From: Pedobacter sp. SL55
GTDB lineage: Bacteria > Bacteroidota > Bacteroidia > Sphingobacteriales > Sphingobacteriaceae
Assembly (NCBI RefSeq): GCF_026625705.1
Contig: NZ_CP113059.1
Coordinates: forward strand, 682,001 to 746,000
Reading direction: 5' to 3'
Length of the DNA stretch: 64,000 nucleotides
In this document: positions 19,746-26,793 of the stretch, in pieces
Numbering within the stretch: the first letter of the stretch is position 1
How the letters are laid out: the number at the start of each line of letters is the position of its first letter
Program-made: the position numbers and the translations under genes
The notes under the pieces: model-generated
Seen by the model: only the letters and a program-made list of their open reading frames with translations
Told to the model about the DNA's origin: nothing
The model's database searches: none

Positions 19746-19787
19746 GACAACGATAATTTCCTTACATTTGATAAAAGACCAAATCGT

Positions 19788-20483
19788 ATGTTCAGCAAGA
19801 AACTCCTTTCCATCTTCCTATTGTTAATCAGTTTAAACTATTTGGTATTTGCCCAAAAATCCATTAACCTCTTTAACGGAAACGATTTAATAGGTTGGCA
19901 TGCAGATGTACCCGGAAAAGATAAAAACCCAGATACTGCCGCTTCGTTTATAGTTAGAGATGGCAAATTAGTTAGCTTGGGCGACCCACGTGGACACTTG
20001 ATTACCAATGCCGTTTATGAAAATTACCGCCTCGATGTAGAATATCGCTTTGCGGGAAAACCCGGAAACTGTGGTGTATTGGTGCATGTTTCTACGCCCA
20101 GAGTTTTGTACAAAATGTTCCCAAAATCTTTAGAAGTACAAATGCAACATCAAGATGCTGGCGATTTTTGGTGTATTGGCGAAGACATTACCGTGCCTAA
20201 CATGGAGGAAAGACGTGGACCAAAAGCAGATTGGAGTATCGATAAAAAAAATGGAAGACGCATTAAAAATTTAACCGATGATTCCGAAAAACCCTTAGGC
20301 GAGTGGAATACCATGCGTATCGAGTGCTTGAAGGATAAAGTAAGGGTTTGGGTAAATGGAACTTTAGTTAACGACGGCTACAACTGTACAGCAAACAAAG
20401 GACAAATTGCCTTACAGGCCGAAGGTAGTGAGGTAGAGTTTAGAGAGTTAAAACTTACTCCAATTAAAAAATTAAGCAAGTAA
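19788..20483 (+). CDS. DUF1080 (3-keto-disaccharide hydrolase-like) secreted protein
   Basis: 231 aa from the ATG at 19788; the upstream extension to 19680 is translated repeat DNA. A signal peptide (MFSKKLLSIFLLLISL, cut near VFAQ) is followed by a single concanavalin-like DUF1080 domain: LFNGNDLIGWHAD at the start, NCGVLVHVS in the middle, EWNTMRIECLKDKVRVWVNG near the end. Proteins of this fold act on 3-keto-sugars or serve as sugar-binding lectin-like domains. It is periplasmic by prediction. It stands alone between a terminator/repeat and the cold-shock gene. Confidence 0.88.
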   Translation: MFSKKLLSIFLLLISLNYLVFAQKSINLFNGNDLIGWHADVPGKDKNPDTAASFIVRDGKLVSLGDPRGHLITNAVYENYRLDVEYRFAGKPGNCGVLVHVSTPRVLYKMFPKSLEVQMQHQDAGDFWCIGEDITVPNMEERRGPKADWSIDKKNGRRIKNLTDDSEKPLGEWNTMRIECLKDKVRVWVNGTLVNDGYNCTANKGQIALQAEGSEVEFRELKLTPIKKLSK

Positions 20484-20539
20484 GCTAACCAATCAAACCC
20501 TACTACTTTCCAACATTTCAACCTTCCAACAATTATTCG

Positions 20540-20547
20540 TATCTTTG
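20540..20547 (+). promoter_or_regulatory. Putative -7 element for the cold-shock gene
   Basis: TATCTTTG matches TAnnTTTG. If used, the mRNA leader would be about 135 nt, long for this window; long structured leaders are known for cold-shock genes. Confidence 0.45.
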
Positions 20548-20688
20548 CATATCTTCAAAACATCCCAACGTAAATTGTTGGTTCAGGCACTGTCTTAAGA
20601 TTTAAAATTACCAATTACGCTCATTAAAGGCAATAATGCCAATAACTATCCAACGTGCCTATCTGGATATAAAACGAAATAATTAAAT

Positions 20689-21144
20689 ATGGCTAAATCT
20701 CAAGCAACTTTTAGTAAAAAAGAAAACGAGAAAAAACGATTAAAAAAGAGAAACGACAAACAAGAAAAGCGTGAAGAACGCCAAGCTAATAAAAAAAGCA
20801 TGTCACTAGAAGACATGATGGCTTATGTAGATGAAAACGGAAACATCACTTCTACTCCACCAGATCCGAACAGAAAGAAAAAAGTAATCAATACAGAAGA
20901 TATCCAAATCTCTACTGCCAGACAAGAAGATTTGATTGATGAAGACCCAGTTAAAAAAGGTACTGTTACTTTTTTTAACGAATCTAAAGGCTATGGTTTC
21001 ATTAGAAATAGCGAAACTCAAGAAAGTGTTTTTGTACACGTTAACGGTTTAAAAACCCAAATCAAAGAAGGCGATAAAGTTACTTTCGAGGTTGAAAAAG
21101 GTCAAAAAGGACCAACTGCGGTTAGAGTTTCTACTGTCAAATAA
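20689..21144 (+). CDS. Cold-shock domain protein with basic N-terminal extension
   Basis: 151 aa. The C-terminal ~65 residues form a cold-shock domain: KGTVTFFNESKGYGFI (RNP1) and SVFVHV (RNP2). The first ~40 residues are very Lys/Arg/Glu-rich and probably helical, and a linker (residues ~40-85) contains PPDPNRKKK. The domain binds single-stranded RNA or DNA and acts as an RNA chaperone. This extended architecture is common in Sphingobacteria and Flavobacteria. It has its own promoter candidate and a long leader. Confidence 0.92.
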   Translation: MAKSQATFSKKENEKKRLKKRNDKQEKREERQANKKSMSLEDMMAYVDENGNITSTPPDPNRKKKVINTEDIQISTARQEDLIDEDPVKKGTVTFFNESKGYGFIRNSETQESVFVHVNGLKTQIKEGDKVTFEVEKGQKGPTAVRVSTVK

Positions 21145-21749
21145 ACTTCAGATATACTGAAATAAATTCAAAGGTTGCATTGAGTTTATTTCAGATCTTT
21201 TTACGATAGAAATTTCTTTCTTTTCTATAATAGCAGCAATGTCTTTGCTTAATTGACTCGCTTGAAGGGATATATTTTTCGTTTTACTTATTGTCACCCT
21301 AAATTCTTCCCGTTCTTAGCGAAAACACACACCTTTGCGGCTGTTTTTGACGCAAATAAAGTAAGAACTACGCAAAGATCACTAAGCTTTGTATTCCGCC
21401 TTGATTGATCAAACCCTGTACCGATAGCTATCGGTAGCAGCGTCAATACGTTTTGGTATGCCCATTTGTACCAAGAACGAGGCGCACTGAAAGGAAGCAA
21501 TGCTAAATCTGTTGGATAGGTGTATTTATCCTTAGATTTCTCACAGGCGTTAGAAATGAAAAAAACAAAAAAAGATTGCAGCAGTACGTCCAAACTACCC
21601 CTGTAGCATTGCAATTGCTTTTCAAAATAAAAAAATAAATCATTCATTACTTGATGGTTGGCGCAATTTTTGCTTATCGCATGAAAATTGTTTATGGATT
21701 TGTGTGGATATTCACATCTGATTTATAAACACACATAAAAACACACAAG
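21145..21749. other. 605-bp intergenic region with degenerate repeats, no convincing gene
   Basis: Contains the 14-bp perfect palindrome CCGATAGCTATCGG (21421-21434), tracts like AGTGATCTTTGCGTAGTTCTTAC (minus strand) that resemble common Bacteroidota intergenic repeats, and TACTGAAATAAATTCA near the left end, related to repeat family A. A 117-codon minus-strand ORF (21294-21647) crosses these repeats and has no protein-like character. Another minus-strand frame (about 21150-21320) is open for ~55 codons (ISLQASQLSKDIAAIIEKKE), lacks an ATG, and could be a gene remnant. Confidence 0.5.
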
Positions 21750-22441
21750 ATGAAACGATTATTCACAATTGCGCTTGTAGCGCTTACCACATTAGCTAGT
21801 TTAAATGCCTCGGCACAACAAGTAGATTTAAGAAAAAAATTACGGTTAGCGGCACTGCCGAAACCGAAATTACACCTGACATCATTTATATCAATATTTC
21901 CCTAAAAGAATATTTAAAAGATGGCAACAGTAAGAAAAAAGTAGATATCACTACTTTAGAAACACAGTTATTTAATGCCGTACAAAAAGCAGGCATAGCT
22001 AAAGAAAATTTAACCATTAATAACTTAAGCAGCTGGAATTACACCACCACTAAGAAAAAAGACCCAGACTTTTTAGCCAGCAAACAATACCGTTTAAAAG
22101 TTAGCGATTTAAACAAATTTAACTTGATTTTAGAAGGTATTGATGCCAAAGGAATTTTAAGCACCAATATTGATGGCTACGACCATAGCAAACTTGAAAT
22201 ACTGAAAAAAGAACTAAAAGTAAAAGCTTTATTGGCAGCTAAAGAGAAAGCTACTTATATGGTAGAGGCTTTGGGCGATAAATTAGGTAGCGTATTAGAC
22301 ATACAAGACCTTGGCGATAACAATGGCGGTATGATGGTGCCACAATACAGAAACTACGCAATGAAAGCAGAAATGGCAATGGATGCAAGCCAAGCGCCAG
22401 AAATTGACTTTAAAAAAGATAAAATTGAGCTTCACGGTTAA
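21750..22441 (+). CDS. SIMPL domain (DUF541) protein, with a single-base frameshift
   Basis: About 230 aa. The start at 21750 gives a signal peptide (MKRLFTIALVALTTLASLNA, cut near SAQQ). After VDLRKK the frame breaks at the A7 run 21833-21839. With eight As it reads ITVSGTAETEITPDIIYINI, the classic SIMPL start, and continues open to 22441, with MVPQYRNYAMKAEMAMDASQ near the end. SIMPL (BP26/YggE-like) proteins are periplasmic and form ring-like assemblies; their function is poorly known and some are linked to oxidative stress. A terminator follows at 22483. Confidence 0.82.
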
Positions 22442-22482
22442 TACCGTTTTCGAGATTAAATAATTTATTTTAATAATTTTGC

Positions 22483-22520
22483 GAACCTATCAGCGTATTG
22501 TTGGTAGGTTCTTTTATTTT
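22483..22520 (+). terminator. Intrinsic terminator after the SIMPL gene
   Basis: The stem GAACCTATCA pairs with TTGGTAGGTTC (one T-G pair) and is followed by CTTTTATTTT. Confidence 0.75.
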
Positions 22521-22580
22521 ATAACTAGCGCAATGCGAAGCCTTAAAGATTTTGTAACCGCTAAAAGCAATAATTAAAAA

Positions 22581-22889
22581 ATGAAAAAATTACTTTACTC
22601 CTTAATCTTAGTTTTTACGCTTTCTACTACTGTTAATGCCAAATCTGCAATTAACGACAAGCCTAAAACAGAACTTACAGCAGAACAGAAAGTAGAATTA
22701 CAAAGCATTACCAAACGAGTGGAAGAAATTAGATCAATGGATAGATCTACACTTACCAAAACGGAAAGAAAAGCTTTAAGGAAAGAAGTAAAGGAACTGA
22801 AAAAGCGTGCTGATTTTTTAAATCAAAACGTAACCCTTTCTTTAGGCGCTATCATCATCATCTTATTGTTATTGATCATTATTCTTTAA
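22581..22889 (+). CDS. Small secreted/anchored protein, first of a tandem pair
   Basis: 102 aa: signal peptide (MKKLLYSLILVFTLSTTVNA), a charged helical, probably coiled-coil middle (residues ~30-78, with LTAEQKVELQSITKRVEEI), and a strongly hydrophobic C-terminal helix (SLGAIIIILLLLIIIL) ending at the last residue. It is paralogous to 22996-23304, with the same length and layout. Function is unknown. Similar proteins are abundant in Bacteroidota, and some are misnamed seryl-tRNA synthetase in databases, possibly because of neighbours like serS here. It is likely anchored in the inner membrane with its coil in the periplasm. Confidence 0.75.
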   Translation: MKKLLYSLILVFTLSTTVNAKSAINDKPKTELTAEQKVELQSITKRVEEIRSMDRSTLTKTERKALRKEVKELKKRADFLNQNVTLSLGAIIIILLLLIIIL

Positions 22890-22995
22890 ATCAAATTTCT
22901 TTTTGTTAAGGATAGAACAATATTTTACAATTGTTGTTATAGAAATTGAGCTTTAAAAACCTCAACGAATACGATAACAACTAAAATTTAAAAAG

Positions 22996-23304
22996 ATGAA
23001 AAAAATTATCTATCCTTTACTGTTATTGGTTACACTAACCTTTAACCTCAATTTCGCCGTTGCCGCAAGCGACAAGCCAAAAACCGAGCTCACTGCTGAG
23101 CAACGTGTAGAGCTAAATAGAATTATATCTAGGGTTGATGAAATAAAAGCCATGGATAAATCTAAGCTAACCAGAGAAGAGAAAAAAGAACTGCGTAAAG
23201 AGCTAAGGGAGATGAAGAAAAAGGCCAATTCGATGAGCGGAGGCGTTTATCTTTCGGTTGGAGCCATCATTATTATCATCTTATTATTGATACTTATTTT
23301 ATAA
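22996..23304 (+). CDS. Small secreted/anchored protein, second of a tandem pair
   Basis: 102 aa with the same plan as the gene 106 bp upstream: signal peptide (cut near VAASDK), the shared block DKPKTELTAEQ, a basic coiled-coil core (REEKKELRKELREMKKKAN) and an oily C-terminal helix (SVGAIIIIILLLILIL). The two clearly arose by tandem duplication and have diverged in the signal peptide and core. Function is unknown. It is convergent with serS and separated from it by a bidirectional terminator. Confidence 0.75.
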   Translation: MKKIIYPLLLLVTLTFNLNFAVAASDKPKTELTAEQRVELNRIISRVDEIKAMDKSKLTREEKKELRKELREMKKKANSMSGGVYLSVGAIIIIILLLILIL

Positions 23305-23320
23305 GCCAAGTTTATAAAAC

Positions 23321-23357
23321 AAAAAATGCCAGAAACGAAAAGTCTCTGGCATTTTTT
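23321..23357. terminator. Bidirectional terminator between small protein gene and serS
   Basis: A 13-bp stem (AAAAAATGCCAGA / TCTGGCATTTTTT) with T9 on the plus strand and T6 on the minus strand, so it can end transcription from both sides. Confidence 0.9.
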
Positions 23358-23380
23358 TTTAAAGATTGTTAGCGCTATTT

Positions 23381-24652
23381 CTAATCAATCATATCGAAAC
23401 CTGTATATTTTATCAAGGCTTCTGGAATTTTAATTCCTTTATCTGTTTGATAATTCTCTAGGATAGAAGCCACAATACGAGGTAACGCCAGTGCGCTTCC
23501 ATTTAAGGTATGCGCTAATTGGGTTTTACCCTCCTTACCTTTAAATCTTAACTTTAAACGGTTACTTTGGTAGGTTTCGAAGTTCGATACAGACGAAACT
23601 TCTAACCAACGTTGTTGCGCAGCACTCCAAACTTCCATATCGTAAGTCATGGCTGAAGTAAAGCCCATATCGCCACCACATAAACGCAATACACGGTAAT
23701 GCAACTCTAGCTCTTGCAACAACGATTGTACATATTGGCTCATGTCTTCCAAAGTTTCGTAAGACTTCTCTGGATGAGTAATTTGCACTACTTCTACCTT
23801 ATCAAACTGATGTAAACGGTTTAAACCACGTACGTGAGCGCCATAAGAACCAGCCTCTCTGCGGAAACAAGGTGTATACGCCGTATTCTTAATTGGAAGA
23901 TCTTCTTCCTTTAAAATCACATCTCTGTACAAGTTGGTAACTGGTACTTCTGCCGTCGGGATCAAGTACAAATCGTCTACAGTAGAATGGTACATTTGGC
24001 CTTCTTTATCTGGCAACTGCCCCGTGCCAAAACCCGATGCAGCATTTACCAAATGTGGCACTTGCATTTCTTTATAACCCGCAGCAGTAGCGTGGTCTAA
24101 AAAGAAATTGATTAAAGCACGTTGTAACCTCGCTCCTTTTCCTTTGTAAACAGGGAAACCAGCACCAGTAATTTTCGTTCCTAATTCAAAGTCTATGATA
24201 TCGTATTTTGCAGCTAATTCCCAATGTGGCAAGGCATTTTCTGGCAAAGCCGATGGCTCGCCATGTGTTAAAACAATCTCATTATCATCAGCTGTGCTGC
24301 CTGTTTTTACCAAGTGATATGGCAAATTTGGCAACTGCACAATTAAGGTTTGTTGCTTTTCCTCTAAAGCAGTTAACTGCTCATTTTGGGCTTTGATTTT
24401 TTCTTTGTGAGCTGCAGTATTAGCCTTGATAGATTCGGCCTCTTCTTTTTTGCCACTGCGCATCAGCTCGCCAATTTGTTTGGCCGCAGCATTTGCTTCT
24501 GCTTGCAAATTATCCAAAGAGGATTGTGTAGAGCGACGTTCTTCATCTACAGCGATGATTTCATCTACCAATTCTACCTGTTTAAAGTTACGAACGCTCA
24601 ATCGCTCTAAAACTTTCTCTCTATTTTCACGGATATAGTTAACTTGCAGCAT
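23381..24652 (-). CDS. serS: Seryl-tRNA synthetase
   Basis: 423 aa, normal length. The N-terminal ~100 residues form the long antiparallel coiled coil that grips the tRNA-Ser variable arm. The class II catalytic core follows, with motif 2 FRREAGSYG and motif 3 NGSALALPRIVASILENYQ. It charges tRNA-Ser (and tRNA-Sec where present). Its start is 17 bp from a -7 element at 24669-24676. Confidence 0.97.
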   Translation of the reverse strand: MLQVNYIRENREKVLERLSVRNFKQVELVDEIIAVDEERRSTQSSLDNLQAEANAAAKQIGELMRSGKKEEAESIKANTAAHKEKIKAQNEQLTALEEKQQTLIVQLPNLPYHLVKTGSTADDNEIVLTHGEPSALPENALPHWELAAKYDIIDFELGTKITGAGFPVYKGKGARLQRALINFFLDHATAAGYKEMQVPHLVNAASGFGTGQLPDKEGQMYHSTVDDLYLIPTAEVPVTNLYRDVILKEEDLPIKNTAYTPCFRREAGSYGAHVRGLNRLHQFDKVEVVQITHPEKSYETLEDMSQYVQSLLQELELHYRVLRLCGGDMGFTSAMTYDMEVWSAAQQRWLEVSSVSNFETYQSNRLKLRFKGKEGKTQLAHTLNGSALALPRIVASILENYQTDKGIKIPEALIKYTGFDMID

Positions 24653-24668
24653 TATTTATAATTTTTGA

Positions 24669-24676
24669 CAAAGATA
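24669..24676 (-). promoter_or_regulatory. Putative -7 element for serS
   Basis: The minus strand reads TATCTTTG, matching TAnnTTTG, with a predicted leader of about 10 nt. Confidence 0.5.
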
Positions 24677-24770
24677 GTTTTTAAAGGCGAAAGGTAAAAG
24701 GCGGAAAGGCATAAGGAAAAACTTAGCGCTTGTACCAAAACCTTAAACCCTATACCTTAAACCTCAAAGC

Positions 24771-25550
24771 ATGCAAGGAAAACTTTACATTGTACCTACA
24801 CCTATCGGCAACTTAGAAGATATGACTTTTAGGGCTATCCGTATTTTAAAAGAGGTAGATTTGATTTTGGCAGAAGATACACGTACTAGTGCGCCTTTGT
24901 TGAAGCATTTTGGTATTGATAAAAGGGTTTTTGCGCATCATCAACACAATGAACACAAGGCAACAGCCGAAATCATCAAGTTTTTAAAGGAAGGACAAAA
25001 CATTGCCTTAATTTCTGACGCAGGCACGCCAGCTATTTCTGACCCAGGTTTTTTCTTGGTTCGTGAGGCGATTAAACATGAAATTGAAATTACTTGCTTG
25101 CCTGGTGCTACCGCTTTTGTACCTGCCTTGGTCAACTCTGGCTTACCTAACGATCAGTTTGTTTTTGAAGGATTTCTGCCTGTGAAGAAAGGTCGCCAAA
25201 CACGAATGAAACAACTGGCCGAGGAAGAAAGAACAATGATTTTTTACGAAAGTCCGCACCGATTATTGAAAACATTAACAGAGTTTGCCGAGTTTTTTGG
25301 CGAGGACAGGCGGGTTTGCGTAAGCAGAGAATTAAGCAAAATGTACGAAGAAAATGTTCGTGGCACAGTTATAGAAGTAAAATCACATTTCGAAAACAAT
25401 ATTTTAAAAGGAGAATTCGTAATTTGTGTTGGCGGAAATGAGGAGAGCGCTAAGAACAAAGATAAAAGAGCAAAGAATAAAGATAAATATGGAAAGTTAG
25501 ATGACCAGCGAAGTAGGTCGTCATCCCGAATTTATTTTAGGATCAGCTAA
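24771..25550 (+). CDS. rsmI: 16S rRNA (cytidine1402-2'-O)-methyltransferase
   Basis: 259 aa. Tetrapyrrole-methylase-like fold: LYIVPTPIGNLEDMTFRAI at the N-terminus, AEDTRTSAPLL, and LISDAGTPAISDPG, which are RsmI hallmarks. It 2'-O-methylates C1402 of 16S rRNA at the decoding centre. The core ends near GEFVICVGG (~residue 223). The last ~35 residues are unusual: a Lys/Asn/Asp repeat (KNKDKRAKNKDK), then a tail translated from a palindromic intergenic repeat (25519 onward). The stop lies within that repeat. Confidence 0.95.
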   Translation: MQGKLYIVPTPIGNLEDMTFRAIRILKEVDLILAEDTRTSAPLLKHFGIDKRVFAHHQHNEHKATAEIIKFLKEGQNIALISDAGTPAISDPGFFLVREAIKHEIEITCLPGATAFVPALVNSGLPNDQFVFEGFLPVKKGRQTRMKQLAEEERTMIFYESPHRLLKTLTEFAEFFGEDRRVCVSRELSKMYEENVRGTVIEVKSHFENNILKGEFVICVGGNEESAKNKDKRAKNKDKYGKLDDQRSRSSSRIYFRIS

Positions 25551-25601
25551 ATAGATATAATAAACTTACAAAAATGATGCTGAAATAAATTCAGCATGAC
25601 G
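25519..25601 (+). repeat. Palindromic repeat, family A, copy 1 (left of GIY-YIG gene)
   Basis: 83 bp made of two inverted-repeat modules: CGTCATCC-GAATTTATTTTAGGATC, then GATGCTGAAATAAATTCAGCATGACG. The outer CGTCAT / ATGACG ends are inverted. It is nearly identical, in the same orientation, to 25929-26010. The left part forms the C-terminus of RsmI. The ATG inside the right end (25596) gives a spurious extension of the GIY-YIG ORF. Confidence 0.85.
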
Positions 25602-25613
25602 GAAAGAATAAAA

Positions 25614-25922
25614 ATGGTAAGAGGTGGAAGTGTTTATATTTTAACAAACTACTATAATAATGTATTTTACATCGGAGTAACTTCCAATTTGTTTTCAAGG
25701 ATTGTAGAGCATAAAGCAAAATATTATCCAAATTCGTTTACTTCAAAATACAACTGTTATAAATTGGTTTATTTTGAACATTTTATGAATATTGAAGAAG
25801 CCATAGTTAAAGAGAAGCAACTTAAAAACTGGAAAAGACAATGGAAAATAAATCTAATCAATAATTTTAATCCTGATTGGGAAGATTTGTTTTACAAATT
25901 AGGCGAGGAACCATTAACCTAA
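25614..25922 (+). CDS. GIY-YIG family nuclease
   Basis: About 102 aa from the ATG at 25614; an ATG at 25596 lies inside the repeat and is less likely. The GIY-YIG core is complete: GGSVYILTNYYNNVFYIGVT, the catalytic Arg region (LFSRIVEH), and the catalytic Glu helix (EEAIVKEKQLKNWKRQWKI). Single-domain GIY-YIG proteins of this type are numerous in Bacteroidota genomes and their role is not established; related domains cut DNA in homing endonucleases and UvrC. This gene is bounded on both sides by direct copies of an 82-bp palindromic repeat, which suggests a small mobile unit. Confidence 0.9.
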   Translation: MVRGGSVYILTNYYNNVFYIGVTSNLFSRIVEHKAKYYPNSFTSKYNCYKLVYFEHFMNIEEAIVKEKQLKNWKRQWKINLINNFNPDWEDLFYKLGEEPLT

Positions 25923-25928
25923 ATAGTA

Positions 25929-26010
25929 CGTCATCCTGAATTTATTTCAGGATCGGCTATACAAATTACTAAACTTGCAAAACTGATGCTGAAATAAATT
26001 CAGCATGACG
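25929..26010 (+). repeat. Palindromic repeat, family A, copy 2 (right of GIY-YIG gene)
   Basis: 82 bp with CGTCATCCTGAATTTATTTC, AGGATCGGCTA, then a spacer and GATGCTGAAATAAATTCAGC followed by ATGACG. It is a direct copy of 25519-25601 with a few substitutions, starting 7 bp after the GIY-YIG stop codon. Confidence 0.85.
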
Positions 26011-26048
26011 AAACGCTTAACTAGCATTAGAATAATAAAAAGAAAACC

Positions 26049-26699
26049 ATGATTAACATAGATAGATTTTTGGCCGACGAGCAAGACCCGAAAGCCGTAG
26101 AAAAAGTAGCTGGCAAATTAAACGATTTATTAACCAGTGGCGAAGAAATTTTATACCTAGCCGTGCAAAAAAAACCTGCGGTAAACTTGTTGCCAGATTG
26201 CATTGCCATTAGCAACAAAAGAATTTTTTATTGCTCGCCTAGCAACTTAGGCTTAACCATGAACTTTAAGGATATTTCTTGGAAAAACATTAAAGAAGTT
26301 TCTTTTAAGGAAGGTTTGTTAGGTTCTAAATTTATTTGCGTACCACAATCGGGAGAAAACATTGTTACTGATTTTATTCCTAAAACACAGGTGCGTAAAC
26401 TGCACCAAGCAGCCAACCAACAGCTAGAGGAGTATAAAGAATTATTGAGACAACAAAAGTTGGAAGAAAACAGAGCAACGGCATCTACGTTTAACATTCC
26501 TGCACCTTCTACTCCGCAAGTAATTGACTTACCAATTGAGGAAGCAGTGATTATTCCAGAAATTGCACCTGTTGCAGAGGTAAACAAAGAAGATGAAATT
26601 GAGCAAAAACTGATCAAACTAAAAACTTTATACGATAAGCAGTTGATTACCCGTGAAGAGTATGAACACAAAAAAGCTGCAATTTTAGATAGTATGTAA
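26049..26699 (+). CDS. PH-like and SHOCT domain protein
   Basis: 216 aa. Residues ~25-125 match a bacterial PH-like fold (YokE/bPH type: ILYLAVQKKPAVNLLPDCIA, ISNKRIFY, DISWKNIKEVSF). A helical linker (LEEYKELLRQQKLEENRA) and a Pro/Ile-rich segment follow. The last ~35 residues form a SHOCT domain (IEQKLIKLKTLYDKQLITRE, then EYEHKKAAIL). No signal peptide or membrane helix is seen, so it is probably cytoplasmic or membrane-peripheral. SHOCT domains are thought to mediate oligomerisation or contacts with nucleic acid or membrane. The role here is unknown. Confidence 0.82.
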   Translation: MINIDRFLADEQDPKAVEKVAGKLNDLLTSGEEILYLAVQKKPAVNLLPDCIAISNKRIFYCSPSNLGLTMNFKDISWKNIKEVSFKEGLLGSKFICVPQSGENIVTDFIPKTQVRKLHQAANQQLEEYKELLRQQKLEENRATASTFNIPAPSTPQVIDLPIEEAVIIPEIAPVAEVNKEDEIEQKLIKLKTLYDKQLITREEYEHKKAAILDSM

Positions 26700-26707
26700 A
26701 TCCATAT

Positions 26708-26782
26708 CGTCATTGCGAGGCACGAAGCAATCCTACTACTTTAGCTAAACGCTTTAAGATTGCTTCGTGCCTCGCAATGACG
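26708..26782. repeat. Palindromic repeat, family B, copy 1 (upstream of lnt)
   Basis: A 75-bp inverted repeat with arms CGTCATTGCGAGGCACGAAG + CAATC and GATTG + CTTCGTGCCTCGCAATGACG and a central spacer of about 25 bp. It fills almost the whole gap between the PH/SHOCT gene (stop 26699) and lnt (start 26794). A second copy lies between thrA and thrB. Confidence 0.9.
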
Positions 26783-26793
26783 AAAGCCTAGAA

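Noticed and set aside
19680-19787. N-terminal extension of the DUF1080 ORF
   Set aside because: It is translated palindrome C; the signal peptide begins at 19788.
21294-21647. 117-codon minus-strand ORF
   Set aside because: It crosses a palindrome and repeat-like tracts, has no recognisable motif, and its composition looks like translated noncoding DNA.
25519-26010. CRISPR-like array
   Set aside because: Only two repeat copies with a coding gene between them; no short regular spacers.
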